From NCBI GenBank assembly GCA_948567375.1, contig OX419759.1, positions 12,492,744 to 12,556,743 on the forward strand: a stretch of 64,000 nucleotides of DNA, read 5' to 3'. Source of the stretch: Lunularia cruciata (taxonomy: Eukaryota > Streptophyta > Marchantiopsida > Lunulariales > Lunulariaceae). Below, one piece after another: positions 42,600-55,849 of the stretch; position 1 is the first letter of the stretch; the number at the start of each line of letters is the position of its first letter. The notes below the pieces were generated by a model. That model worked only from the letters and a program-made list of their open reading frames with translations. It ran no database searches and had not been told where the DNA came from. A program made the position numbers and the translations under genes.

Positions 42600-45500
42600 T
42601 GAATAGAGAACTGTTTTGATTTGTATAGATTAGCCAAAATTCCAAATGAACAATATGACTATCAAGGACTAGTAGTTGGTGGATATCTTGGAGACAAATA
42701 ATTAAAATATGCTTAGAATAATTTCAAGAATAAAGTAGAAAAGGTGTGAAAGTTCAAAGCACTAAGAGGTAACCTTGTTGCCTTACAAATAGGTAAAGGT
42801 CTTAAGATGGAGAACCATTCCATGTACTTGAAGAGCCTTGTTCATGATAGACAAACTCTTGGTGGTTTTATAGAAGAAGTTGAGTTTATACATGCATTCT
42901 TAGAAAGTCTACAACCTGCATACAAAGCATTTGTTAAGGAAATGGGAGTTAGACCAATAGAAGTGATATCCATTGAAGAGCTTGAGAGGTTAGCTCTTTA
43001 GTAAGAAGAGATGAATACTTAGCAGTACTAGAAGGGAAAGAGTAACACCCAAGAAGACTCAGCCATCCTCATTGGCAGCAAATGTTTCAAGAGACAATAT
43101 AAGCACGACAAGAGGCCACTTCAAAACCAAGGGTACTTTGGATTCATGTGGCGGAAAGAAGAAACAAAGTGGTGATTGACAGTTTTGCAACAAACCAGGT
43201 AATTATGCTTGAAAGTGCTTTGAGAAGCAAAGGAAACAAGGAGGAGGTTCTCCAACAAAGAACATTTTAAATAGACTCAGAGCCAACATGGTTTTAGGAT
43301 CCATGGTTTTAGCTCTTGTAAGAACTCATTGATCATTGGAGTCTCTACATTACACTTTGAGGATTATCCTTGTGAGGTTTGTGTGCATGGCAAGCAAATC
43401 AGGCAAATTTTTTGTAAGATTGGAAGTAGAAGTAGAGATATACTTGACCTCACATGTATTTTATAGGACCTATCACACAACCATACAATGAGGTGCATCC
43501 TACTATCTCTTGATCATCAATGATTTCTTTAGGAAATATGAGTGTATTTTTTTTTGTCAAAAACAGAAAAGCCTTAATACATGTTGAGGATTTTATCACC
43601 AAAATTGAATTACAAACTGCAAAGCAAGTTCAAGCATATTGAGAAGTGATAGAAGAGGAGATTTTTCATCAAATGTAACTGATTCCTTTTATAAGAGCAA
43701 GGGAATCTCAAGAAAATTGATTGCTCCTTATAACCCTCAACAAATGGCATTGTGGAAAGGAAGAATCAATCACTAGCAAACAATAATCTACCTTCTCAAA
43801 CAAACATCTACCAAGTGATTGAAGGTATGAGTACTAAAGAAGCTACCAAATGGTTGAAGTATTAGCCATAAGGAAGATTTTTCTGGTTGGAAACCTAATC
43901 TCTCTCATCTTAGAGTGGTTGGCTACAAAGTATATGCACATGTTCATTTATTCTTGCACAAAAAGCTTGATGAATTTTCCTATGTAGGCACCTTCATTGG
44001 TTACTTGGAATAGACTAAAGTCTATGGGTTACTACCTCCACCCAACCAAATCATCATTAGTAAAGATGCTAACTTTGATGAGACTAAGGTAGGCTTCTTT
44101 GCTTAGTCTAAGGGAAGGAAAGAGAACTTCAGTATGGTCAGTTTGAGTTTCTTCCATTTGAAGCAATTGATCTAAAGGTCTCAATTTTGGAGGAGAATCT
44201 TGTATAGATGACCAAACTTTGATGATCATCTTGGGTCAAAAACCTATAAATCTACTTGTTAATATGTATTGTGCTAACTTATGGATGCTTGAGGCAATGT
44301 ATAATAAGAAACCTCATACCATTCAAAAGAAGCTTTGGGATTTGAAAAGTGGCTCAATGCAATTGAGGAGAAATACAATATTTTGATCAAAAACATGACT
44401 TGGTAACTCACTTCTCTACCTCTTAAGAAGAAGCTTATAAATACCAAGTGGGTATTCAAAATTAAGTACCTTTATGATAGTTTGGTGCAAAGGTACAAAT
44501 AAAGACTTGTTGCAAAGAGGTTTTGCAAATAGAAAGTGAGAATTATGGTGGGAACTTCATCCCTATTGACAAGATGAATCCTATTGGATTGTTATTGCTC
44601 AAATTCAATAGTGGAAGTTTTGGTAACTACATGTTTTGAATAGTGATGTTCAAGAAAATGTCTACATTTCACAAACCAAAAGATTTCAGGTGTCAAGGAA
44701 GGAATAACAGGTTTATAAACTTCATAACGCACTCTATGGATTGAAACAAGCTCTTAGAGATTGGTTCACAAGGATCTATATCTTCCTAAAGGAGAAATGT
44801 TACAAAGCTACAAGACTCGGGATCCCACTTGGGATATTCTTACTATTGAAGTTGGGAGAGTCAATCTTTTGCTCTATGTGGATGATATTATCTTCTTAGG
44901 AAGTGATGAAGAATAGAACATAAAGGTTAAGTCTCAACTTGCCTCCAAATTTAATATGGCAGATTGAAGATCACTTACTTTCTTCCTCAATTGTCATTAT
45001 ATTCAACATGGAGATGCTTTTTATTTTTTAAAGCAGAATTTCATTCAAGAGCATTGTAAACCTATCTCATACTTATGGTATTAGATGAAGAGTGGGAATA
45101 AGGTTTTGGAGTTGATGAAGCAATAGATGAATCAAATTATAAAAGCAATAGTGGAAAGCTTCTATACTTGGCAATTACCATCAGACCAGACCCTACATAT
45201 GTAGTTAGTAAGCTAAATCAACACATAAAGAACCCAAGAACACTACACCTCAAGGCTACTTAAAAGGTACTTGGGTATCTTAATGGTAATGCATTTTATT
45301 GTTTAAAATTTTGCTCAAATGCTCTTAAGACCCAAATAGATTCTACATATGCTAATTGGGCTAGAGACTAAGTGTTTAGAAAATTCAGATCAGGTTTTGA
45401 CTTTCTACTTACAAGATGTACCTTGAATTTGCAAAGCAAGAAATAATATGTGTCAGTACTCTCTCCTACAAAGACTGAATATCATGGCTCCGTAATGCAG

Positions 45501-45900
45501 TAATGCAATTTAGGAATTGTTTGGTTGCATTGGATGTTGGAAGATTTGGGAGAGATGCAAAGTGAATCAACTATTATTTTTACATATAACTTGAGTAGCA
45601 CTGGACTTGACAAAAATCCAATTCATCATGCAAGGACTAAGAATATTGAATTTTAAATGCACTTCATTTGTGGGACAATACAATCCAAAGAAGCATATAT
45701 AACTTGGATATGTATTGAAAATCAATTAGCTGATTTTTTCACTAATCCTTTATCTAGAGAAAAGTTTCTAAAACTCTTAATAAGACTTGCTCTTTGCGAT
45801 GATGTGGAGGTTAGGTGGTTGGAAGCATGTTCAAACACCTCAAAAAAGTGCACACATGTAGGATAAGAATGCATCCCATGGTTTTTCCCTTGAAAGTTTT
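42600..45900 (+). pseudogene. Ty1/copia polyprotein remnant, plus strand
   Basis: In order: gag (KNKVEKV, KALRGNLVALQIGKGLKMEN, AFLESLQPAYKAFVKEMG; 42730-43000); zinc knuckle NKPGNYA*KCFEKQRKQGG (about 43185); integrase start CEVCVHGKQ (43371-43399) and NGIVERKNQSLA (about 43750); integrase end LSHLRVVGYKVYAHVHLF (about 43900); RT with SDVQENVYISQTKRFQVS, LHNALYGLKQALRDWFTR (about 44640-44780) and the catalytic LLYVDDIIFLGSDEE (44870-44910); RNase H end QLADFFTNPLSREKFLKL (about 45730). The YVDD box is intact, but stops and shifts break the frame throughout. LTRs were not identified. Confidence 0.88.
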
Positions 45901-48350
45901 AGTTTTGAAGCTTAATCACATAGATGGTATAAAGACATGAGGGCATACTCCTTTCTACACCACATATTCTAACTCAAGCAGTGGATAAAATGATAGCCAT
46001 TCTTAAACTAGGTTCTTGAAAGGAACTTGTCCTTCCAAGTGAGGTTCTTCTTAGTGGTTTTAAATGGTTGGGGGATTTTAATTAGCCTTTTTTGCAGTTA
46101 GAGGATTCTTAACAAGCTTAAAGTGGCCTTTGATCAACACACTCACACCACAATTTTGAACACTCATTTATACTACCACTCCCAAATATGGGATCAAGTT
46201 AAGGCCAAAAAGTGCTCAATCTAGATCTCTCCACAGGTGTCTTGCACAGGTGTCACCAAGTCTTCCTTTGAATGCACTTCCCAAAGTTGGTTGGTATAAC
46301 AACACTTAATACAAACAAAATTGAGTTATGTACAAATATTAGATTACAAATGACATAAATATGCAATCATGAGTGTTCCCATTCCAAAAGGAAACTAGTC
46401 CCATGATTTGGCTTTGAGAGCCCTACTCTTCTTGATTTGGATAGGTTTAAACACTTGGGTTTAACTATCTCCATCCTTACAAAAGTGAAGTGATTACTTC
46501 TTGACTGCATAGAGTCACAAATTGGCTTTCAATGACTACCAAGATGAGATCCTCTTATGCCTTGTCCCCCCCCCCAACCCACCCCCACCCCCACCCCTAC
46601 CCCCACCATCCACCTCCACCACCCACCTCACCTCACCTCACCTCACCCACCCACCTAACCATCCATCTAGCTAGATTCAACTGGTTCTCCCTCCTATAAT
46701 TGAATTAGTGAATTTGTTTCTATTTTGGTCTTTTTGCCCTTTCACTCATGATCTTCATTAATAGGCCCAGATTATCTAACCAACTCTAGTTTAAAACATC
46801 CACCTATCTTCCAAGGTTCAAAGATCCAACACCATGATTCCAAAAGCAATTCTAGGCTTAGTTTAGATTTTACTCATCATCCTTTCCATATGCTACTCAT
46901 GTCACTTGGAAACCCTTGTCCAAACCTACACCAACTTGCTATCAACTCCCTCTAACTTCTTGTCTTGGAATTATGGTATTGGGATGACTTTTGACTGAAG
47001 GACAGATTTTGTCAATGAACCTAAAGCACACCATCCTTATAGTAAAACTCAAGTATATCCTTAAACCAGATCCCAAACCCTATGCAAGAACCTCTTTCTC
47101 ACTCCTCTTTCTTAGAGACTGTCAACTCAACTTGATCTTGATAAAGTAGGCTGAGTCTTTCCCACAAATTTTGCTACCAAGGAAGGATTTTGGGTCCATA
47201 CTCTATTAATAAACAATATTTGATAGGTAAACTCACACCCCAACTGCTTAGGAATCCAATACTAGATACTACCTAAAAGGACAGTGAACCTTTGGATGTC
47301 CAACCACTTAGCATGAGATTGTTGGGCATTGGTGTCCCATTCAAGTGTCTAGTGGATCAGGGAAAAAAACCTCCATTACTTGGATTTTCAGTGAATTCAG
47401 CCCACACACCAAAAATGTTCCACTTCCAACCCTAAGCCAATACCTTCCCAAAGAGGTATAGGATCATAAGGTCCAAAATCTTGTAATAAATAGGTCCACT
47501 CATACACTTGTAGAACCCATAAGAGTATTGGGTAGATCACAGTCCATCTCAAGCATGGAGCTGAATACCCACTCATTTAAACTAGACTTGAGCAAGCATT
47601 TCAACCATAGACACCAATAGCATATTCACAGACAATAATGGTTAACAATTGCACTATCCAATCAAGATATCATATAATTATACACAAAATACTCAAAAAC
47701 TCCAAAGGTCAATCAGTTTTGTACTAGACTAGGAACCAGCCTCTTGCTTACCCACTACACCTTCTAGGACTCTTTAGTATCATTACAACTAAGCCTTTGA
47801 ACTCTTGGATAAGCTTGCTATTGTGCTCCTAATTCACCACATGATACATCATTAACCAGAATGTGTTGGGGCTACATTCCTACTTAAATAATAAACCAAA
47901 CTACCCCACCAAGTTTGTCTCTTAGTTCTTGGTTTCCCAACTTAGATTCCATGTGGGCTTACCCTACCACCTAGAAGTAGAAAACCAATCAGAACAAAAG
48001 GAAGGAACCAAATTTGCCAAAATCTATCATATCAAACTAGGCAAAAATTGACTGAAGAGGAGAGCATGATAATTCTTCCCACTAACCATTACTTCTTATT
48101 CTAGTGATGACTAACTACTTTTGGTTGAGGCTAAACCACCACTCCCTTACTTATAAATGTTAGAATTGTTTGTATAGTTGATTACTGTAGGTTATGGGCT
48201 TGCTTCTATGGTGCTAGTAGCTTAACTTAAGGTCCTATGATCTCATCTCCCCCATCTATCTTACATTGCATACTTACAAGTTTAACAATTGATATATTGA
48301 TTACATAGAGATGAGTAATTATTACCACTAACATCACTACAAATTAATCA
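45901..48350. other. Long stretch without open frames
   Basis: No frame longer than about 60 codons occurs in this 2.4 kb. Repeated CC(A/T)A and CTA words make the plus strand C-rich relative to G. It may contain the continuation of the decayed minus-strand region at 48360-50400, but I cannot show it. Confidence 0.4.
46565..46660 (+). repeat. C-rich CCCCA/CCTCA minisatellite
   Basis: A run of ten Cs is followed by CCCCCA-type and CCTCA units. The minus strand is a series of G3-G5 runs separated by T or TA, a pattern able to form G-quadruplexes. Confidence 0.9.
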
Positions 48351-48359
48351 TTACTTAGC

Positions 48360-50400
48360 TAGGACCTTGGTCCTCCCTTTGTCCTTTGTGGGTGCTTCCT
48401 TTTGTTGCAACATCTGAATTTGGCTTGCAATCCTTTAGCCTAACACAATCTGAGATCTTTTGTTTCTTAGTGTTGCTTGATCCCTTCCATACCTACCTCT
48501 CATCCTAGTGTTATGCTTTTCAACCACTTACGGATCAATCTTGAAAAACTTTCCTATCTCTCTCTTCAAGGGAGCAAAGAGTTCCTACCTTTTTTGGAAC
48601 TTGTTGTATTCAAACTAGATTTGATCTTGGTCACTTTTTACCTCAATGAGTTCCCTCTTGGTTTCTTGCTTCATCACCATAACCTCAGCCATGATTTCCA
48701 TTGCTTTGGGCAAGGTAGAATAGTCTTATGGCTTCTTCCCGATTAATTCAAACACCTTCTTCATTACAAATACCATTTGAGAGTAATGGGTCTATAGTTA
48801 GGTAAATTTTTGCAACACAATTCCAAATAGAGGCTTGGATTGGATTATTTCTCCTCAATGCCTTCCTTGAAAGGTCCTAATTTGTGGTTGGGCTTGTGGG
48901 TTTTGGCTCTCGAGGCACAATGTCATTGAAATCTGGCTCTTCTGCCCTTCTCTGGCTTGCTTTGGTAGAGATTGCCTCTCCTTCCATTGGGAGAACCTCC
49001 TTGAACCCCTTCTAAACTTCCTCCTATCTTTCATACTTCTCAATTTCCTCTTGAGTTAATGAGTTATGGTGTCGATACACTTGATGGAGGGATGAGTAAA
49101 TCCAAGCATATTTACTCATTTGACTATGGCTCTCAGATAGCTTCCTAATACTTTGGTGTAACAAATGCCCTCAGTTGAAACTCTTGGTCTTTGTCCATGC
49201 ATTGACAATTATGGTTGCACATACTTTGTTGATGTGGCTTGGATGGTTAGGGTGGAATATTGGCTGTAGGAATTTGAACACCTCCTCTTTCTTGGGTTCA
49301 TTGTTGAGGCAAAGTTATAGTCTCTGGCATCATAGCAACTATTTTTAGACACCTTTAGTCAGATCATTGAATGCTTTACCCCTAGGAGGCAGTCCTTCTC
49401 CTATATCCCTCAATTGGTAGGTGTTAAAAATCAATGGAGATCCCATCCTTGTAGGCTCCTTTGTTTCAAAGGATCCATCCTATCTAAAATTTTTCTAGTC
49501 ACCAATTTGGTGATCATAGGTTCTATTCTAAAGCTTCATGGGATATCAATTAAGTACTCACATCTTATGGACCTTATATTGACCCTTAATTCCCCTTTTT
49601 CATAGAATTACCCTTTTCAAAACAGGCTTTGGCTATTTGCCAGGTTTTACCATTATTTGCAAAGTCTCTCAAATTCTCCTGGATAGCTTAACCTCTCTAA
49701 AGCCCTCAATGTTACCCCCTAGGGTTCTCTTGAAAATTTTCACTCCTCTTTCCTTTCACTTTTCTCTCCTCCCTTCCTAAAATGTATTAGTTTGAAATGT
49801 TGTGTGATTAATGTTAGCCCTTCGCCTCTAAACTTCCTAGTATTGGAAGTTTAGAGGTCTTGAATTGGTCTACCACCACTATCTACTCACTTCCAAATTA
49901 GCAAGCCTTTTTAACTATATTCTTTCCTTGTTCTCCATTGGACTTTTATGAGTTGATTTGAGTGCTTCCTTCCTACTTCTAATTCCTTTCTCCACCTATT
50001 TCATCAAGCTTTGATGGCCTGATTTCTCCTTCCTCTCAATCCCTCAACAATTTCACTCTCCTTTCTCTCTTCCCTACTATCTTCTAATCTTTAGATGGTT
50101 TACTCAATATTGCCTACACTTTGATGAAGTAGAGAATTGCCCAAAATTCCTTTGATTGATCTTCAATTCTTAGTTCCATTGGTACTTTAGAGAACATCTC
50201 TTTTTTAAACTCACTAAGTTCAAGTTGTGGAGTCTTTTTTTGGTGGGGTAATTTCCTTGCAATTCCTATTAGTGGAATTTTTGACTTTTGGTCTACTTCT
50301 TGGGACAAGCTTCCGTCCCACTTGTGTGAGGTGACTCCAATGGTGTACCTACTTTGTATACAAAAATATTGCTTCATGCAAATTGACATGCTCTTTCCTT
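48360..50400 (-). pseudogene. Decayed coding region of unknown function, minus strand
   Basis: Not recognised. Readable blocks on the minus strand, in order from 50389: MSICMKQYFCIQSRYTIG; LRDIGEGLPPRGKAFNDL (about 49410); EEVFKFLQPIFHPNHPSHIN (about 49290-49230); LLHQSIRKLSESHSQMSKYA (about 49160); LTQEEIEKYERQEE (about 49040); SQRRARRARFQ (about 48960); STLPKAMEIMAEVMVMKQE (about 48710); KREIGKFFKIDP (about 48560). Most stops are TAG or TAA in Gln/Trp contexts, consistent with C-to-T or G-to-A decay of a single long gene. No retroelement catalytic motif is seen. The arrangement of helical, basic and acidic parts resembles a gag-type or unknown mobile-element protein. Confidence 0.45.
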
Positions 50401-51479
50401 AGCGGCACTTGGTTCAGATTTAGACTTGGTTGGATTTGGTGTAATGCATGAGAATATTCATTTTCTCTATTTTTGTTATGTTTTTCCTTGTAAGGAGTAA
50501 AAAGAAGAATACAATTTTGGTTTGTGAGGAAGAAGTTCTATAAAACTAGATTTTGGGTGAAGACATTGACTTTGGAAGATATGCCTCTTTGCCAAACTAG
50601 CATCTTCATGAGTAATGGCCACAAATATTAGTGATGATGAAGAACCATCTTCAGACTTCCAAAGATGGGATGATATTCTGAAGTGCAGGAAGAGTCTTTG
50701 GTGAAGAATCATCAATGGTATACAATTTTCAAGAATATGCAAAGAGCAACTCCAAGACGGCTCACACAAGTAGAGAGTGATGGGAGATTAAAGACTATTG
50801 CAAGCAAGGGAGTGAAAACTCTGATAAACCTTGAGGTTTCTATAGCGGAGTAGTTTTGCAATTCTTTAGCTTTCTAGTCTTCAAAAAAAAATTCTTCTTG
50901 CAATCCAAGTGAGTAAGAGGGAAAATTGAGAGAAGAATTGTGAGAAGATAGATTGCTAGCACAATGGTAAGATCTACCTCCCTTTGGATTACTAAGAGAA
51001 CTTTGAACTAGAATACCCCAAAAATGGAGCCTTGGGACATGGCAACTAGATAACTGACATTGCAAAGGTTGAGAGTTTTCTTTCTTTTGTGGAATTAGGA
51101 GTATAATTTGGGTGCAATGGCTCTATAACTTTTGGGGATGAAGAAAGTATCACCAAGTGAGTTGAAAGAAAATGTGAAAGAATGGACACCCTTCCATTGG
51201 AGGAAGACAATGGGAAGAGAGCCAAGGGTATCAGATAGTTAGAATTTTCACTCATGGTTCAATATCATAGCAAGATGCAAGTAAGAATTGATAAGGCCTT
51301 TGTGCATGATAGGTAAAACACCAATAGCTATTTTGGACTGATTACAAGAACCCAACAAGAGGGGAAATTGAAAAAGTGCTGATGAAGATCTTCAAGCCTT
51401 AGTACATCACTTACCTCATGAATTCACTTATAGTCTTCTTCAAATTCCTATTTGTGGATGGACCAATCAATTGGGGATA

Positions 51480-53050
51480 GATCTTTTACATCCATATATA
51501 GAAGATGTACAACATGTTTGATGGACTTGGACCTCATTACGTAATGCCATTTGTGGTTTTTCCTACATCTACCATAGATTACTCACTAAGGAGTAGAAGA
51601 TTGAATTTTTTTGGCCATGAAGTGTCTCCTTCTTCCTTCAAAGAAGTCCTCAAGAGGATGCACCAAATGGAGTTCATGAGCAAAGCAGATGAAAAGCAAC
51701 GGAAGATGGGTCAGTTTGTGAGTCTGGTGAAGAAGTGCAAGTTCCACAATACTCCCACTATCAAGAAGTCTGCTATTTGAAAGAAGGCTAACAAACTTCA
51801 AGCTATCAAGGAGTCGGATGAAGTTGAAGACACCGACCTCAAAGAAGAAGAAGAGAAGCATTCATAGGTGCATGAGATGGTGACTCTGCTATAAAAGAAG
51901 CAAAAGACATTCCAAAGAAAGCACAAGTACCATCATAAGTAGATACTGACCTATCCATAGTTACAAGAAGGAAGTTGATCTGTGAAGATGATCACTTCAT
52001 TATTTGGGAAATACTTGGGGTAACTTATACTCATGGTATCTTGCTCTCTTTGATGATGGTCTTGGATACTCACTAGCCAACCTACAAGAAGAACCATTCA
52101 TAGGTATCTGGCTATTTGCCAATGGTAGCCAAGATGCATTCATATTTAGAGCAATACAAGGTCCATGTGGCTACTTTGGAGAGTAAAGTTCTTTATCTTT
52201 GTGAAAAATAAAAGAAGCAAGGTTCACAATTGATTGCCTTGTATGAAGAGTTGAAAACCATGGAGATTTTCCAAGCAAAGTAGGAGAAGACCAAGTAGAT
52301 CAAAGAATTGGTGATAGAATTCTCCACTCTTCCAAAGTTTTCTGGTGATTGAAGAGGAGAACCATTTGGTGAAGAGTCAATTTGAGACTCTTTCAAAGAT
52401 AGAGGTAGATCAAGGAGAAAATCTGCAATTAAAAGTGTAGGTGAGACAATTCATGATAGACCAAGAATTGGTGGCCATCCAAAAGGTGAAATATGAAGGA
52501 GCAATAACCACCTATAGGAGAGAGAGCATTCTTTGCATCACTAATTACCAAGAAATGGTGAAGAACTTGTAGGATAGATTGAAGATGGTGCACCAAGAAC
52601 TCATCACCACTACAATTTCTCTAAGCAAGAAAAAGCAAGAGAAACTTCAACCCTTGGCAATAGCTCAAACTTCTACACCAACCAACCAAGGCTCATCAAT
52701 ATCATGGAAGAGATGATATTGAGCTTGTGGAGACAATCACTACCATAGAAGAAGTACAAGAGCTCAAGCTAGCATGTCAAAAACTCATGGAGCTCCTTGA
52801 AGACTAGACATTGGTGTGGATCACCTTAGGACTTAGGACTAGATTAGAGAGAAAGTTTAGTGAGTTGAGAGAGAGCTTGAGGATGGCTTGCTATCCATTA
52901 GATCCCATTCTGATCAGGTAGAAGAGACTCTAGAGCCCAAGAAGTTTACGGAGGCATCATAACCCTTAGAGTCGGTTGAGGAGGTAGTCGTGCAACACAA
53001 TATTCCAACCGTACCATCTCTATACCCTCTTAGAGTTGCATCTCTAGTAG
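51480..53050 (+). pseudogene. Gag-like acidic/coiled-coil gene, family C copy 2
   Basis: At 51530-51600 the text PHYVMPFVVF corresponds to SHYFMPIATQF of the copy at 26720. A 91-codon frame (51505-51780) runs through the gag-like segment. At 51790-51870 comes an acidic linker (KESDEVEDTDLKEEEEKHS). From 52200 to 52900 plus frames are rich in Glu, Lys, Leu and Gln with heptad spacing (for example DRLKMVHQELITTTISLSKK). Stops and shifts are more frequent than in the copy at 26400. The two copies share architecture but are well diverged, so the family is old. Confidence 0.55.
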
Positions 53051-53419
53051 TGGCCATCATGGACCATTAGGAGGTGGTCATTTGTTAGTTCTTTGGTTCT
53101 TAGCTCCAATTGTTTGCAACTATTTAAGCACATCATTCAAAGTGCTACATTTTCCAATATACAATTGGTGAATAAATTGAAAGAGATTCAAAGCTCTTTG
53201 TTGCTTTTCCCTTATGAAACTCTCTAAGGAAATTTTTTGATTGTATTTGTAGTTTGGTGATAATCAATAAATATTCTGGGCTGCCTTGTATGTGTGAACA
53301 TTGGCTTTGGTGCAATTGCCTTAAACAATGCCTTGATGGACTTTGAGTTGTAGAGTTGTAAGTAACCAAAGTGTTAATACCAAATAGATAAATTGTCACA
53401 AAGATCCTATGGTGTTTCA

Positions 53420-53780
53420 GAGATCATACCTTTTGAAGGACAGAACTCCTTGTTTCAATGAAGATAGTTCCTTGCAAAGGGTAGGACATTGGGTTTCAAG
53501 CAAAGCCAATGCCATCTTGGTCATGCTTTCCAAAGAGTAGAACATAGTTGTTTGCTAAAGATGATGCCTTTGGAAGTGCAATACATTATCTTTAGAAGAG
53601 CAAGACATTGATTTCAAAGAATGTAGTGCCTTTGGAAGGAATGCTCATTCTCTTTGGAAGACCGCAAACTCAGGTCTTGGTAAGGAGTGAGGATCTTTGG
53701 GGTGGTAATTGTCTTCCAAAAAAGGGACAGTCTTCAACTTCAAAAGACCACACCCCTTATCTTTGGAAGGGTAGAACATT
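53420..53780 (+). repeat. Degenerate CTTTGGAAG-type repeat array
   Basis: Variants of (C/T)TTTGGAAG-G-AGAACATT recur about six times: near 53490, 53535, 53570, 53590, 53630 and 53760. Spacing is irregular (30-60 bp or multiples). The array lies in the presumed 3' terminal region of the second family C copy. A single similar word, GACTTTGGAAGATATGCCTC, lies at about 50569. Confidence 0.5.
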
Positions 53781-54349
53781 TATCTACCAAGGATCTTGAG
53801 GAGACCTTTAGAAAAGAGGAGCAGATCTCATATGGAACCATCAATTCCTCAAATTTCATTAGGATTATATACTTTTGTGCAAGTGATTATTCTTTATTAT
53901 TTCCATAGTGCACCTTCTTGGTGTTATTGTCCTTGTCTTGGAGTTGTCTCTACCTAGAGGTTAAATAGTACATAGTAAAGGACTCCAACGGAATAATTTT
54001 CTTTGTATTCAACTATTTTGTCCCATATCCTCACGGTAATAAGTCATATTACTACTAAAATGCTTCAATTGTGTGTTTACTAGGTTGTCACATTTTGCTT
54101 GCATTTGATACCAACTTGGATTCTCTTAAGTGACTAAAGTTGGATTTCAAAAAGGGTATTGATACAATTAAGATTGGTTTAAGATGTCAATACTATCCTT
54201 ATTCCTCTAATGATTCTAAGAATATTTTATCGGTTTGGAAAAGGTTGGTGGAATGTGAAATAATTTCCTACTTATCCTTCATTTGAGCCTACTTTCCTAG
54301 TTGCCCAAATTAAGTGTGCAACAAATGCAACTGATTTGAAGAGGAGGTG

Positions 54350-54715
54350 GTAAATGAAGTAAGCTCAATGCATTTTCTTATAATTTTGATGTTATTCCAT
54401 ATCCATGCATACCTCTTAATATTCTCCAAGATATGTGTTCAATGTGACTCCAATTACAACCACTCTTGTCCAACTATACTTTCTTGTTATTCTCAATAAG
54501 TTTCTCTTGTATCCAGATTCCTTTGCCCAAACTAACCCACATCACTACAATGACAATATAAGACATTGAAGAAATCATGAAGTTATTTTTTTATCCTCTA
54601 AATTGAGACCACCCATATCTTTGTGATCAAATAACCTAAATAAAGAGTGAACAAACAAGGAATAAGCATACCCTTTGCTGCTTTGCACATAAAGGGATTA
54701 CAATGGTTTCTTTGT
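54350..54715 (+). repeat. Family D dispersed repeat, copy 2
   Basis: Aligns with 41445-41790 in the same orientation, with many substitutions. Function unknown. It starts about 260 bp after the family C end. Confidence 0.7.
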
Positions 54716-55218
54716 ATACTACTTATCATTAATAACTATAAAGTCTTCCTTCCTTTTTAAGGTATCCAAAGGGTATCTACATGTGTACTTCAGGCCTTGA
54801 TGAAGAGAAACACACAAGTGTCACATGTCCTCATATTTACAAGATGACATTCACTTGTGATAGATCATGTGGTCCACATCAATTCCAAATTGTCATAAAT
54901 ATATCAGAATTGTATGCCTGATTGGTTATAGGCATATTAGGGAAGAAAACACACAAAAATTTGATTTAATTTTATATATATACATTGAAGAAAAGAGAAA
55001 AGGGGTAAAAAGCACCAAAGAATGAAAAAGGGAAATCAAGCATGATGCCTAGTGAAACCCAAGAGACACAAAGCAAAGCAAAACCTAGATCTCCAATCCA
55101 CCCAAGGGAAGAAAGAGGTCAAAAAACAACCAATTGAAAAGCAACTAGAAAACTATTGCTTGACTATGTGATAAAGGTACTTTAATGGTATATTTGGTAA
55201 GTGAGGAGGGAGTGCACT

Positions 55219-55815
55219 TGTAATAATCCAATGACAAGAGGACCCCCCAAGAGAAATTGAAGGGAAGAAACACAAGCTTCACACTCAATACTCCAATGCC
55301 TCAAAAGAGCACCTTGTATTCAATATATAGCAAAGAAGATCTCCTCAAAGGAAGCTCCACCCTTGGATTAGATACATGGATTGGTGACATGTTAGTGAGC
55401 TTCACCTTAAGATTAGTTGCCTTTATGGGTGACATGTCAGTCCTTTTCCTATCTGGTTGGTCAAATAGGTTTGACCAAAGGGAATCTTTAGGGAATCTTC
55501 TTATAGGAAGCTCAAAATCACATGGGTGAGTTACCGTTGGAAATCTCTTGATGAGACAAATAGTGGGGGGCAAATTTTAGCCTTGAATTGTAGATGAATG
55601 TATTATTTTCATTTTCAAGGCCTAATTTATCCATTTAGGCCTCTAAAATTGGCTCTAAAGTTTTCAAGGTGTTTTTAGTTCTTGCCCTATTAGTGAAAGG
55701 ACTCTTTTGGTGACACCTCTATCTGATCTACTTAGTTCATCATATATAATATCCTTCTAGATGTTTCTGAGCCATTTTCTCCCTCTAGTTAATGCATCCA
55801 GCTATTGGTATTACA
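55219..55815 (-). repeat. 3' LTR of family A element
   Basis: On the minus strand it begins TGTAATACCAATAGCTGG at 55815 and ends TTATTACA at 55219. A sense 90-codon frame (55573-55301) is open through much of the LTR. The TATA region is at about 55320-55328. Confidence 0.92.
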
Positions 55816-55849
55816 AACCCTTTTAAGACATAACGCACTTGTTGCAAAG

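Larger units (their letters stand above)
50460..54090 (+). mobile_element. Family C element, second copy
   Basis: Its right end, GGTTGTCA at 54090, and the 150 bp before it align with 29940-30089, including CTTTGTATT and (C/T)CATATC words. The left end is not fixed; similarity to 25584-25700 begins near 50460-50560. It contains the same order of gag-like segment, acidic linker and coiled coil, a shared tail (GCAATTGxxxxAAxCAATGCC at about 53320 and 29650), and no pol. No target duplication was identified. Confidence 0.55.
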
